Shown here: piece after piece, positions 1 to 8,890 of the stretch
Position numbering within the stretch: the first letter of the stretch is position 1
Layout of the letters: each line of letters starts with the position of its first letter
DNA from: Planctomycetota bacterium
GTDB lineage: Bacteria > Planctomycetota > Planctomycetia > Pirellulales > Pirellulaceae
Assembly: GCA_014238905.1 (NCBI GenBank)
Contig: JABAAE010000001.1
Location: 418,712 to 482,711 of the forward strand
DNA length: 64,000 bases
Direction of reading: 5' to 3'
Position numbers and translations under genes: made by a program
Notes under the pieces: model-generated
Told to the model about the DNA's origin: nothing
The model's database searches: none
What the model saw: the letters and a program-made list of their open reading frames with translations, nothing else

Positions 1-229
1 GACGGGGGATTTTCAAATTTGATCTGGCCGAAGCCATGGAGGATTTTTCAAGAGCGAGCTTGGCTCGACTGATCTTTCGCTTCAGCTCCGCTTGCAGCTT
101 GTCTGTGCCCTTGTGCTTGGGCAACTCTCGCAACATAAGATTCAGGCATTCCAGTTCTTCAACCAGAGTTGATGCCTTGCGGTACGCCTTTTCCGCATTG
201 AGATACCGATGGGTCAAATTAGCAGGCAT
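1..229 (-). CDS. DRG/Obg-type GTPase with TGS domain, N-terminal fragment (runs off left edge)
   Basis: Only the first 76 codons are in the window; the gene continues beyond position 1. The ATG lies at 229, six bases after the stop of the upstream DUF1549-type gene, so the two are probably cotranscribed. The N-terminus begins MPANLTHRYLNAEKAYRKAS and contains LRELPKHKGTDKLQAELKRK. I recognise this as the helical lead-in of the DRG (Rbg)-like GTPases common in planctomycetes, which are followed by a G domain and a C-terminal TGS domain. Neither the P-loop nor the TGS domain is visible here, so the GTPase call depends on this lead-in alone. Such proteins are thought to act on ribosomes or translation. 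Confidence 0.7.
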   Translation of the reverse strand, partial: MPANLTHRYLNAEKAYRKASTLVEELECLNLMLRELPKHKGTDKLQAELKRKISRAKLALEKSSMASARSNLKIPR

Positions 230-235
230 CGTCCT

Positions 236-2353
236 CTACCGAGGGTAAATCGCCCACCAAATATCCTGCAAAACCTGTTTTTCCGATTCGACATCAACGG
301 TCCCCGCAGAACTCAACAGCTGCTGTGCCTGACTACGTTCCATGCCGTTTGGTTTACGTTTGAGTCCCAGCATGAAGACATGCTCCAGTTTGGTTTGAAA
401 CTCCAGTTTGGCAGATAGGGCTATTTGGTCAAGCACCGCCACCATCGCCGCTTCAACTCCCCATCCCTTGGCAAAGTCCGGAACCTCCAATTCTATCGGA
501 AGCACGTTATCGTCCACAGCATTTAATGGATCCACTTCCTCCGCCGGAGAGGTCCCGGGTGAAAGTTGCAGCCGACCGACCAACGTCAATCCTGCGGGCG
601 CCTGATAAGCCTTCACCAGTTTGGCAATTGCAGATTTCACATCATGCTTCGTTTTATCGTAGGAATAACTGAAAAAAGGGACTCCTCCAAACTTGGGAAT
701 ATCCTTGGCTAAGGTATCACTCGAAGGAGCGCCAGGTGCAGAAAATGCGTCAGCCAAAACTACCCATTCGATCATGGTCCTGAAATCAAATTGACTGGCG
801 GACCACTGCTCCGCCAAATGAGTCAGCAATGGGCGGTGAGGCGCATTGATGGACGCTTTGACGCGTCCCGGACGACTCAAACCATATCCATAAATTTCAC
901 GCCAAACCCAGTTAACCATCGTCATGGAAAATTGATCCGATTGAACGATTGCCAATGCGAGATCAGATCTTGGATCCGCCGGATCCAATGGAGTCTCTCG
1001 CCCAGCGATGGTAGGAGGAGCATAAATCGAAACTTTTTGTTCGTCAAAATAAAATCTGCCCAGATTTTTTCGATCGATGGGCGACTCAGTCACTTCGGCA
1101 TAGCCTGTTTTCTGACTGACTTTAACACCGGTCAAATACGCTTCCAGGCCGAAAAAGTCTTTCCGGCCCAGCGAATAAAGCGAATCGTCATGACACTGCG
1201 CACATTGAATCTCTGCGCCGAGGAAATTTCGTGAAAATTGGGCAGCCAACTGCGTGGAATTCCGGCCATGAATGGCAATATACTCAGCCTCCGGTTTATA
1301 GAGCGCTGACTCTGGATTCATTGATCCCTTCGCAGTGATCAGCTCCGTCACCATTTGGTCCCACGGCTTTTCCTTTTGGAATGATTCCCTCAGGAATTGG
1401 CGAAGCGGCTGGCCCCTTGAACCACCCATTTCTTCCAAAGACACCCGATGGGTGCTCACCAAGCTGAGAAAAAACAAATCCGCCCAGTGATTGGCGAACT
1501 CTCGGGAATAATCTTGATAAGCTACCAGTTGGTGGACAATTCGGCGGCGACCCTCCTGACTCTCCCAATCCTGGGAAAATCTGGCAATATCCAGATCCGA
1601 AGGTGCACGCCCAAGCAGACAATCGAAAAGCCGTTCCAACCAGAGACTACCCTCAACCGGAACCCGGCTCGCAATCACATTCACCCGCCAATTTTCGCTG
1701 AGTGATGAGTTGATCTGATCCAAAATACTTCCTAGTTCGGTCGGGGCAACTCCGACTGCAAACCGTTCTGGAAAAACCCGCTTCGCTTGAATTCCTTTGG
1801 CTGGTTCAGTTAGACCCGGTTGTTCCTGAAGTCGACCTGGCTGCTTCGGCTTTGCTCCGGTTTCGATAGAACCGATGTCGGTTTTGACCAGGTCCGATCG
1901 ATCAACACCCTTGGCTGGTGGCCGCCCGCTTTTATCCTTTTGTTTTTTTTCAACGTCTGCATCTTCTATCGCCGCCAAGCCGGCGATATCCTTTTCGCCT
2001 CCACCTTCTTTGGCAACCTGATCAACTAAGGGATTTCGGTTTTGGGCGATTTGAATGATGGCACCCACCAAACCAACCCCAACCAGAATTGCGGCAGCTA
2101 CGCCAACCCAGTTCAGGGAAGTCACTTTGACAGGCTCGCTCTTGACTGAGACCAGTGGCACCGGTGGTTCTACTGAATCTGATTCCAAATGATCGGTTCC
2201 CAAACCCAATCCCAGCTTGGAATCCGAAGCCAAAGTCTGGTCTTTTTCCAGTAATCGACGCCGGATTTCGGCTGTTTGATCGGGAGCTGATTTCTCTCCG
2301 TAAATCTCCCTCAAGAAGGCATCGATAATGTGTTTTTTGGGATTACTGGTCAT
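236..2353 (-). CDS. Membrane-anchored DUF1549/DUF1553-type protein downstream of an ECF sigma factor
   Basis: A protein of about 705 residues counted from the ATG at 2353; an in-frame ATG at 2383 would add 10. It has a hydrophilic N-terminal part of about 80 residues, one membrane segment at about 82-102, a charged linker, and a domain resembling planctomycete DUF1549 (from about 235) followed by DUF1553. A single CAQCH heme-binding-like motif sits at 384-388. The topology (short cytoplasmic N-terminus, one helix, large exported domain) and the position just after a sigma factor gene resemble a transmembrane anti-sigma factor, but I see no canonical zinc-binding anti-sigma motif, so that role is inference. 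DUF1549/DUF1553 proteins often sit beside DUF1501 genes; here the only DUF1501 gene is 5 kb away on the other strand. Confidence 0.75.
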   Translation of the reverse strand: MTSNPKKHIIDAFLREIYGEKSAPDQTAEIRRRLLEKDQTLASDSKLGLGLGTDHLESDSVEPPVPLVSVKSEPVKVTSLNWVGVAAAILVGVGLVGAIIQIAQNRNPLVDQVAKEGGGEKDIAGLAAIEDADVEKKQKDKSGRPPAKGVDRSDLVKTDIGSIETGAKPKQPGRLQEQPGLTEPAKGIQAKRVFPERFAVGVAPTELGSILDQINSSLSENWRVNVIASRVPVEGSLWLERLFDCLLGRAPSDLDIARFSQDWESQEGRRRIVHQLVAYQDYSREFANHWADLFFLSLVSTHRVSLEEMGGSRGQPLRQFLRESFQKEKPWDQMVTELITAKGSMNPESALYKPEAEYIAIHGRNSTQLAAQFSRNFLGAEIQCAQCHDDSLYSLGRKDFFGLEAYLTGVKVSQKTGYAEVTESPIDRKNLGRFYFDEQKVSIYAPPTIAGRETPLDPADPRSDLALAIVQSDQFSMTMVNWVWREIYGYGLSRPGRVKASINAPHRPLLTHLAEQWSASQFDFRTMIEWVVLADAFSAPGAPSSDTLAKDIPKFGGVPFFSYSYDKTKHDVKSAIAKLVKAYQAPAGLTLVGRLQLSPGTSPAEEVDPLNAVDDNVLPIELEVPDFAKGWGVEAAMVAVLDQIALSAKLEFQTKLEHVFMLGLKRKPNGMERSQAQQLLSSAGTVDVESEKQVLQDIWWAIYPR

Positions 2354-2459
2354 GGCATGTTTTTGTTTGCAAACCGGCACCAAAACAGCGGTTCGCCAAT
2401 GGATCCTTCACATTTTTGGCTTGAATTCGTTCGGTAAATATTCGGCCTGTAAAATTGAT

Positions 2460-3008
2460 TTAGTTTCTGGTCGTTTTCTCGTCTGGCGGTTGAGACTTGG
2501 ATTCAACACAATCGCGAAGCTGTTTTTTGGCTCGCTGCATCAAATTCTTGGCACCATGTTCTGTAATTTTCAACGATTGAGCAATTTCCAGCCTTGATCT
2601 TTTCTCCCTAAATCGCATTTTCAAGGCCCAGCGAGCCCGCTCAGTTAACTCCTCCAGACATTGGTTCAGCGTAAAAAACAAATCGTCTCCCGAATCGTCT
2701 TTCACCCATTGCTGCCAAGCATCGCTAATCGCTTCTATATTCTCTGTGGCCACCACTCGTCCCTCGCGACGTTTGAAACTGATAAATAGATTCAAAGCGA
2801 CTTTGCGTAAGTAGGAGGCAGTTGCTGCATCACTGTAATGCTCAAACGGCTTTTGCAAAACGGTGACAAACGTATCCTGAACGAGATCATCAGCCAGTGA
2901 CGACTCACATCCCATCGCACGTAAATACCTCCAAATCCCAGTCTGGAAGGTATCAACCAGCAGGAGGGGATCCAATTCGGTATTTGCGGACGTGGATGGT
3001 TTTTCCAT
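2460..3008 (-). CDS. ECF-type RNA polymerase sigma factor
   Basis: 182 residues, a normal length for an ECF sigma factor. Region 2 occupies about residues 20-85, including DDLVQDTFVTVLQKPFEHY and a basic FKRREGR segment. Region 4 occupies about 115-170, including LTERARWALKMRFREKRS and a helix-turn-helix with the segment AQSLKITEHGAKNLMQRAKK. It should recruit RNA polymerase to a small regulon. It is first in a minus-strand cluster with the membrane-anchored DUF1549-type protein about 100 bp downstream and the DRG-like GTPase after that, so that membrane protein is the best candidate regulator. No ECF subgroup can be assigned by eye. Confidence 0.9.
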   Translation of the reverse strand: MEKPSTSANTELDPLLLVDTFQTGIWRYLRAMGCESSLADDLVQDTFVTVLQKPFEHYSDAATASYLRKVALNLFISFKRREGRVVATENIEAISDAWQQWVKDDSGDDLFFTLNQCLEELTERARWALKMRFREKRSRLEIAQSLKITEHGAKNLMQRAKKQLRDCVESKSQPPDEKTTRN

Positions 3009-3079
3009 AGTTCCTAAAAGAACAAGCGAATCAAGTAGAAAGAAGTACTCAAAACACTTATTCGATTTTCGTAAGTCAT

Positions 3080-4081
3080 TTAATCAGCAGCTTTTACCGA
3101 ATTTGCTTCTCCGGTCGGGGTATCTTCCAGTACGTATTGAAATATCAGTGGGGCAACGATGGATGCATCGGAATTAATCATGAAAGACCGGGAATCGGGG
3201 TCTAATTTATGCCAAGTGATTTTTTCGTTGGGCACCGCTCCGGAGTAGGAACCATAGGATGTCGTTGAATCTCCAATTTGTGCAAAGTAACGCCAGTAGC
3301 GACATTCCTTTTGGAGATCCTGCAGGATCAAGGGAACGCTGCAGATCGCAAAATCACCCGCGATACCACCGCCGATCTGAAAAAACCCCATCTCTGAAGT
3401 CCGATTGTTCCTCAAATACCAGTCCACCAAGAGCGCCATTTGTTCGGTGCCATGCTTCAAACTCCCATGCGACGGAAGTTCGCCTTGCATCACCCGAGCC
3501 GCAAAAATATTTCCCAAAGTGGAATCCTCAAAGCCTGGCGTAAAGATCTCGATTTTCTTTTTCCACGCTGCATACACCCATGAATCCTCTAGCGGAATCT
3601 GGAAATGCGGTTGAAGGAGTTCCTTTTGGAGAGCCTCGTAGAAAATTTCATAGGGAAACCGCGAATCCCCGGACGCAGCCAATTGTTGACAGATTCCAAT
3701 GAAAACCTCTTCAATGTGCCGAATCGCCGACTCAGGAATACAGGTGTCGGTAACACGGTTCATCCCCTTGTTACGTAACTCTACTTCGTCATCGGGAGAC
3801 AAGTCACGATAATTCGGTGACAGTTGGTAATCGTGATGAGCAGTCGCATTAAAAATATCTTCTTCCAAATTGGCAGCTGTGCATGAAATCGCATGGACCT
3901 TATCCCGCCGAATCATCTCCGCCAGAGTCAGTCCGATTTCCGCTGTACTCATCGCTCCGGCCAGTGAAACCAGCATTTTCCCACCGTTATCCACCAAGTC
4001 ACCATAGGCTATCGCCGCAGACAGGGTTTCCCGAGCATTAAAATGTCGGAAATTTCGCCTCATGAATTCCTTGACTGACAC
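3080..4081 (-). CDS. Deoxyhypusine synthase family protein
   Basis: 333 residues, close to the eukaryotic and archaeal deoxyhypusine synthase length. The segment GKMLVSLAGAMSTAEIG near residue 35 and ISCTAANLEEDIFNATAHHD near 85 match the NAD-binding core. The segment NEKITWHKLD ends in Lys292, which aligns by motif with the catalytic lysine of deoxyhypusine synthases (WGK in the human enzyme). Those enzymes transfer an aminobutyl group from spermidine to eIF5A/aIF5A. Bacteria lack eIF5A, and bacterial relatives are thought to make homospermidine or other polyamines, so the acceptor is unknown. The gene stands alone, separated from the sigma factor gene by 71 bp and divergent from the WecA-like gene. 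Confidence 0.85.
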   Translation of the reverse strand: MSVKEFMRRNFRHFNARETLSAAIAYGDLVDNGGKMLVSLAGAMSTAEIGLTLAEMIRRDKVHAISCTAANLEEDIFNATAHHDYQLSPNYRDLSPDDEVELRNKGMNRVTDTCIPESAIRHIEEVFIGICQQLAASGDSRFPYEIFYEALQKELLQPHFQIPLEDSWVYAAWKKKIEIFTPGFEDSTLGNIFAARVMQGELPSHGSLKHGTEQMALLVDWYLRNNRTSEMGFFQIGGGIAGDFAICSVPLILQDLQKECRYWRYFAQIGDSTTSYGSYSGAVPNEKITWHKLDPDSRSFMINSDASIVAPLIFQYVLEDTPTGEANSVKAAD

Positions 4082-4411
4082 GGTCTACCTCCCATTGGTC
4101 TCCTCCGCTGAATTTTCCGGATGATTTCCAAAAACGCAAAATGCCCTCGCAAGCCGTCTGGCTTTGACTTCAATGCAAAATCATCCCATTCGTCAAAATT
4201 GATTGCAATATCACACACCCTTCGATCACCAAAAGCCGACCCTCACTCGCCGGTATGTTTCTTTCAAATTTACTATTTAACCTCAATTATCCGGTTTTAT
4301 ATGGAAGCTACAGCGATTCTTGATCATATTATTGAGGATCTTAGGCAATAATGGTGGTTGGTGTCCCCTCCACCCGTGAAACCTGGTCCTTCGCACCGTC
4401 ACCCGCTTTTG
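4082..4411. other. Divergent intergenic region, no gene seen
   Basis: 330 bases between two divergently transcribed genes, which must hold both promoters. I see no convincing open frame, repeat or RNA structure. A TTG at 4358 in frame with the right-hand gene could extend that protein by 18 residues of low-complexity sequence, which I consider unlikely. Confidence 0.4.
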
Positions 4412-6220
4412 ATGCCAATAATCTACGAATACATCCCGTTCCTGATTCTCTTTTTTTCGACATTCGTCGTGGTGCTGGGACTGATCCCAATCCTGTCGAA
4501 AGTTGCTCGAAAATATGGGTTGGTCGACAATCCGGATCAGCACCGGAAATTGCATAAGAATGCCATCCCCTTGATTGGGGGCATTTCTATTTTTTATGGC
4601 GTCATTTTGGTTTATGGCATCCTGCTCCTGTTTTTCCCGACGAGGATTTTACTGGAGGACACCAGCCCATCTGACGCTTTACAATTCATCGGCTTGTTGG
4701 TTGCCTCGATTTTGATACTTGTGGTTGGGGTCATTGACGATCGTTTTGGAATTCGAGGTCGCCAAAAACTATGCTTCCAAATCCTCGCAGCCTTAATTCT
4801 CGTGGGCAGCGGAACATGGATTTCCAGTGTCGAGCTTTTTGGAGCCAAGCTGGACTATCAGGATTCATGGAGCCAAGCCGCCACGCAACGGGTCGGCAAG
4901 AAATTTGACGAGATCGATTCAGAGCATGCATCCCAAGACCAACAAATCGCCGCCCGCGTTGCCGGTGGCGACTTAAGTGAAGACTTGGCGAACGCCCAAA
5001 AGTCACGTATCAAAGCGAAGGCCCGCGAACTCAAAAGCACCTATTCAAGCCAACTGATGTTCAATCGCATTCTGGCGATCGCTGGCGTCGTCTTTACGGT
5101 TTTATGGATCGTCGGCGCTATCAATGCTGTGAATTTAATTGATGGTGCCGATGGCTTGGCCGGAACCACTTGTTTGATCGTCAGCAGCGTATTGGCAATT
5201 ATGGCAGTCTATACCGGTGACCTTAGTGAGGCGGGTGTTGCCATCAGCCTCGCTGGCGGAATTCTTGGCTTCCTGATTTTTAATTTCCCCCCGGCAAAAA
5301 TATTTTTGGGAGATGCCGGAAGCATGTTGATTGGATTGGTTTTAGCAGCTTTGGCAGTTCAGAGCTTTTTAAAAGAAGCGATTCTATATGTTTGCATAGC
5401 GCCGCTGGCAATGATGTTCATTCCTATTTTTGATTCGGCTACTGCTTTCATCCGTCGGCTGGCTACCGGCCGCAGTATTTACGCCACCGACAGAGGCCAT
5501 TTGCACCACATGTTGATGCGCCATGGACTCACCAATCGTGGGATGGTCTTTTTTGTGGGTGGCTTGACCACCGTCACCGCGGTGGGAGCCGTCTTGACGG
5601 TCATTAACAAGACCCCCACCTTCTCGATTATCGGGGTTTGTACCGTCGTTGTTTTTCTGATTTCAGCCAAGGTTTTCGCCTTTGCAGAGTTTCGCCTCGT
5701 GTGCAATCGACTCTACCGCTTTCTAAGGTCTTTTCTGGTGTCCGGTAAAAGCGGGAAAACGGCTCACTCATCCACCGTCCAGCTTCAGGGATCCAAGGAA
5801 TGGCACAAGCTTTGGGAAGGGTTGACCGATTTTGGAGAAAGGCACCGTTGCCACCGAATCAAACTCGACCTGAACCTGCCCTGGCTGCACGAAAGTTTCC
5901 ACGCCGATTGGTCACTTGATTCTTCAGCGGAAAAAGATGAGGTCTGGAAGACCCGATTACCCTTGGCAGCAAAAGGACGGGTTTATGGTCGCATCGACAT
6001 AACCGGTGGTTTATCAGAAGAACCGACACATATGATTCTATTATGGATGTCCGACCTGTTGGAAACCCTCGAACCGGCTATCGAAAGACTCGCTGAAGCC
6101 AAAGAGGATACTGTAGAGATTCAACAAATGTTATTTATTTCCGAACAAGAGCCCCTCCATAAGACCATTCCGGCTGAGGCCAACGAGGCAGAAAGCACCC
6201 CGCTGAATTTCACCAAATAG
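4412..6220 (+). CDS. WecA/TagO/MraY-family polyprenyl-phosphate glycosyl-1-phosphate transferase
   Basis: 602 residues from the ATG at 4412. This start places the first membrane helix at the N-terminus, as usual in the family. Motifs of the family are present: DNPDQHRKLHKNAIPLIGG at 39-57, VIDDRFGIRG at 107-116, NLIDGADGLAG at 241-251 and FLGDAGS further on. The enzyme would load a sugar-1-phosphate (often GlcNAc) onto undecaprenyl phosphate, starting O-antigen or other envelope glycan synthesis in the inner membrane. Two oddities: a hydrophilic insert at about 150-213 between membrane segments, and a hydrophilic C-terminal tail of roughly 150 residues. Together they make it far longer than the usual 340-400 residues. 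The tail has no motif I recognise. Confidence 0.88.
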   Translation: MPIIYEYIPFLILFFSTFVVVLGLIPILSKVARKYGLVDNPDQHRKLHKNAIPLIGGISIFYGVILVYGILLLFFPTRILLEDTSPSDALQFIGLLVASILILVVGVIDDRFGIRGRQKLCFQILAALILVGSGTWISSVELFGAKLDYQDSWSQAATQRVGKKFDEIDSEHASQDQQIAARVAGGDLSEDLANAQKSRIKAKARELKSTYSSQLMFNRILAIAGVVFTVLWIVGAINAVNLIDGADGLAGTTCLIVSSVLAIMAVYTGDLSEAGVAISLAGGILGFLIFNFPPAKIFLGDAGSMLIGLVLAALAVQSFLKEAILYVCIAPLAMMFIPIFDSATAFIRRLATGRSIYATDRGHLHHMLMRHGLTNRGMVFFVGGLTTVTAVGAVLTVINKTPTFSIIGVCTVVVFLISAKVFAFAEFRLVCNRLYRFLRSFLVSGKSGKTAHSSTVQLQGSKEWHKLWEGLTDFGERHRCHRIKLDLNLPWLHESFHADWSLDSSAEKDEVWKTRLPLAAKGRVYGRIDITGGLSEEPTHMILLWMSDLLETLEPAIERLAEAKEDTVEIQQMLFISEQEPLHKTIPAEANEAESTPLNFTK

Positions 6221-6388
6221 TGGCTCTCTTGAAACGGTTTGTTGTTAGAAGACCACCCACCGGTTGCTAATCAGGGCCCTCTTGATCCCTGCAGCCCTTG
6301 GTAGGGGCCTTAATTGACAATTGCCTTCTTGTCTTGTTCTTTCGTTTCAGGAAAATGATATTTTAAACTTTCTGGATGCATCCTGCTT

Positions 6389-7033
6389 ATGTCGCTCGAA
6401 GACCTGCGTAAACAGTACACCCTCGCCGGACTCGACGAATCGTCGATGGACCCTAATCCCCTCGGCCAGTTTCATTCATGGTTTGACGAGATTCGCAGGA
6501 AAGTCACCGATCCCGATTTTGAAGCCAATGCCATGGCTCTGGCAACCGCAAATGCTCAAGGTCGCGTCGCCAATCGAATTGTCCTGTTAAAAGGCTGCGA
6601 CGAAAGAGGATTTCGATTTTTCACTAATTACAAATCTGCCAAGGGGCTCGACCTTCTTGTCAACCCATTCGCGGCATTGCTTTTCTATTGGCCCCAATTG
6701 GAAAGGCAAGTTCGTATTGAAGGAACAGTAGAGCAAACCGATCGGGAGGTTTCCAAAAAATATTTTGATTCCCGCCCCAGAATGAGCCGCATCAGTGCGG
6801 CTGTTTCACCACAATCCCGAGAGGTCGGCGACCGTCGATCGTTGGAAGAATTGGTTAAAAAAGCTGAAATTGAAACCGAAAATGGTGATGTGGAATTTCC
6901 GCAAAACTGGGGAGGGTTTGAGTTACAACCACTTTCATACGAGTTTTGGCAGGGAAGAGAAAATCGTCTGCACGATCGGCTACAATACCAAAGGGAGAAC
7001 GACCGATGGAAAATGAGGAGACTTGGACCCTGA
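6389..7033 (+). CDS. pdxH: Pyridoxamine 5'-phosphate oxidase
   Basis: 214 residues, typical length. FMN-dependent oxidase converting pyridoxine/pyridoxamine 5'-phosphate to pyridoxal 5'-phosphate in the cytosol. Family segments are visible in order: LATANAQGRVANRIVLLKG near 50, FFTNYKSAKGLDL near 75, RQVRIEGTVEQT near 105, SRISAAVSPQSREVGDR near 135, and the C-terminal PLSYEFWQGRENRLHDR, followed by the terminal RRLGP typical of PdxH. It is monocistronic as far as can be seen, with about 130 bp before the DUF1501 gene. The PLP-dependent aminotransferase at 14-15 kb uses its product, but no operon link exists. Confidence 0.95.
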   Translation: MSLEDLRKQYTLAGLDESSMDPNPLGQFHSWFDEIRRKVTDPDFEANAMALATANAQGRVANRIVLLKGCDERGFRFFTNYKSAKGLDLLVNPFAALLFYWPQLERQVRIEGTVEQTDREVSKKYFDSRPRMSRISAAVSPQSREVGDRRSLEELVKKAEIETENGDVEFPQNWGGFELQPLSYEFWQGRENRLHDRLQYQRENDRWKMRRLGP

Positions 7034-7160
7034 TCGCCATTCCGTTAATCACCTCAAGCGATGTTGTCACCGAGGTGTCTTCAATAGAGATAATTAGCGA
7101 CGTGAATCCCGAGAGTCCTTCCATCGGTACGACTCCGTTATCCGGAAACTATGAGTATCC

Positions 7161-8594
7161 ATGATCCCAGACCATTTCCAAATCAACGACAACGCAATGC
7201 GATTCGCAAATCGCCGAACGTTTTTACAAGGCGGCCTCGGAGCGATTGCGTTGACATCGCTGTTAAACGAAGTTGGCTCGGCGCAAAATACCGATCCAAC
7301 CACCCCTTTTTCAACTCGACAACCACCCAAGGCCAAACGCGTCATTTTCCTCACTATGGCCGGTGGCCCGTCGCATCTGGAGACCTTCGACTACAAACCG
7401 GAATTGAAACGGATGGATGGCAAACCCATGCCGGAATCCTACACAACCGGACAACCGATCGCCCAACTTCAAGGGCAACGACTCAAATGCCAGGGACCCC
7501 TAACTCGATTCAAAAAGCATGGTCAAAACGGTCAGGAAATCAGCGATTTCCTGCCATTCCACGCAAAGATGGCCGATGATCTTTGCATCATTAAATCGAT
7601 GGTCACCGAACAAATCAACCATGATCCGGCGCACACGTTCATGAACACCGGGACTGCTATCAACGGCCGTCCATCGATGGGTTCGTGGATCAATTATGGA
7701 CTGGGAAGCGAGACAAACGACTTGCCAGGATTTGTGGTGCTGACCAGCATCGGTGGTCGCAATCCTCAACCCATTGCATCGCGGCAATGGTCAGCAGGAT
7801 TTCTGCCCAGTCGATTCCAAGGCGTTGAATTCAACGCCTCCGGCGATCCAGTCCATTATGTTTCTAACCCCCCGGGTGTCTCCCAATCTCAGCAAAAGGA
7901 TGTCGTCAAAACCATCAATCTTTTGAATTCCCACCAAAACCAAAACCTCAACAACCGGGAATTGCAAACACGGATTGCGGCCTACGAAATGGCATTTCGA
8001 ATGCAAACGGCCGTACCGGAATTGATGGACATGTCTTCAGAACCCAAGCACATCCTTGACCTCTATGGAGCCAAGCCAGGTGACGGTTCGTATGCCTCCA
8101 ATTGTCTGCTGGCTCGCCGTTTGGCCGAAAGGGGCGTCCGATTTATTCACCTCTATCATCGCGGCTGGGATCACCATGGTGATTTATCACGCTACATGAA
8201 TATTTGTTGTGGGCTGACCGACCGACCGACCTGGGCACTACTTCAGGACCTTAAGCAACGCGGGATGTTGGAAGACACCTTGATTGTTTGGGGAGGAGAA
8301 TTTGGCAGAACACCGATGTTTCAAGGAAAAGGTGGCCCCGGACGCGATCATCATATCAAGGGATTTTCCATGTGGATGGCTGGTGGCGGGATTCAGGGAG
8401 GAATTTCTCATGGTGCGACTGATGATCTTGGATACCATTCGGTAGACAATGTCGTTCATGTTCGAGACCTTCATGCGACCCTGCTCCATCAACTCGGAAT
8501 CGATCATCAGAAGTTTTCCGTCAAATACCAAGGCCTCGACATGCGTCTGACCGGTGTCGAAAAAGCAAAGGTCGTCAAGGGAATCCTGACGTAA
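7161..8594 (+). CDS. DUF1501 family protein, Tat-exported
   Basis: 477 residues from 7161; a second ATG at 7197 would place a twin-arginine signal (NRRTFLQGGLGAIALTSLL) directly at the N-terminus, and either start is possible. The mature part matches DUF1501, an alkaline-phosphatase/sulfatase-fold family abundant in planctomycetes: FLTMAGGPSHLETFDYKP near 70, HDPAHTFMNTGTAINGRPSMG near 155, HLYHRGWDHHGDL near 325, and VWGGEFGRTPMF near 375. The His/Asp-rich segments would bind metal. The reaction is unknown. DUF1501 genes are usually paired with DUF1549/DUF1553 genes; here there is no adjacent partner. Confidence 0.9.
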   Translation: MIPDHFQINDNAMRFANRRTFLQGGLGAIALTSLLNEVGSAQNTDPTTPFSTRQPPKAKRVIFLTMAGGPSHLETFDYKPELKRMDGKPMPESYTTGQPIAQLQGQRLKCQGPLTRFKKHGQNGQEISDFLPFHAKMADDLCIIKSMVTEQINHDPAHTFMNTGTAINGRPSMGSWINYGLGSETNDLPGFVVLTSIGGRNPQPIASRQWSAGFLPSRFQGVEFNASGDPVHYVSNPPGVSQSQQKDVVKTINLLNSHQNQNLNNRELQTRIAAYEMAFRMQTAVPELMDMSSEPKHILDLYGAKPGDGSYASNCLLARRLAERGVRFIHLYHRGWDHHGDLSRYMNICCGLTDRPTWALLQDLKQRGMLEDTLIVWGGEFGRTPMFQGKGGPGRDHHIKGFSMWMAGGGIQGGISHGATDDLGYHSVDNVVHVRDLHATLLHQLGIDHQKFSVKYQGLDMRLTGVEKAKVVKGILT

Positions 8595-8656
8595 TGAGCA
8601 AACGGCAAGGTCTTTCCTCCTACACCGATATGCCAAGCGGACCATTTAGCCCGGGG

Positions 8657-8863
8657 TTACGGATCCTCACTCTCCTTGTACATTGACAACAACTTATTAA
8701 CCCAAGAATTCTGGACGGCATGGACAGTAGCGTCAAAACGAAAAGCACCCAAGCCAAGTCTAGAATCAGCCGATAAAAGTGAATAAGGTCTGTACAGACT
8801 GGAAAATCCTAACCAATGTCCCAAATACTCTTTGAAATCGAAGAAAATCAGCACTTGCCGCAT
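8657..8863 (-). CDS. Doubtful 68-codon open frame
   Basis: Starts at the ATG at 8863 inside an inverted repeat and ends at 8657. The product begins MRQVLIFFDFKEYLGHWLGF. It has no signal sequence or motif and no visible ribosome site. I list it only because it is the sole open frame of note in this gap; it may be non-coding. Confidence 0.15.
   Translation of the reverse strand: MRQVLIFFDFKEYLGHWLGFSSLYRPYSLLSADSRLGLGAFRFDATVHAVQNSWVNKLLSMYKESEDP
8788..8799. promoter_or_regulatory. Perfect 12-base palindrome, candidate operator
   Basis: GTCTGTACAGAC reads the same on both strands. It lies about 195 bases upstream of the adaptor start codon. Dyads of this size can be operator half-sites for dimeric repressors. 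No regulator gene adjoins it, so the assignment is tentative. Confidence 0.3.
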
Positions 8864-8890
8864 TCCGTCATGTAAAAAGAATGGCGGAAT
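8862..8890. other. Inverted repeat / RNA hairpin
   Basis: ATTCCGTCAT pairs with ATGGCGGAAT, with one mismatch that would be a G-U pair in RNA, around a 9-base A-rich loop. It is not followed by a T-run on either strand, so it does not look like an intrinsic terminator. It may be a leader structure ahead of the adaptor gene. Confidence 0.35.

Noticed and set aside
791..1234. 147-codon plus-strand open frame opposite the DUF1549-type gene
   Set aside because: It lies wholly inside the well-supported minus-strand gene and has no motif or start signal.
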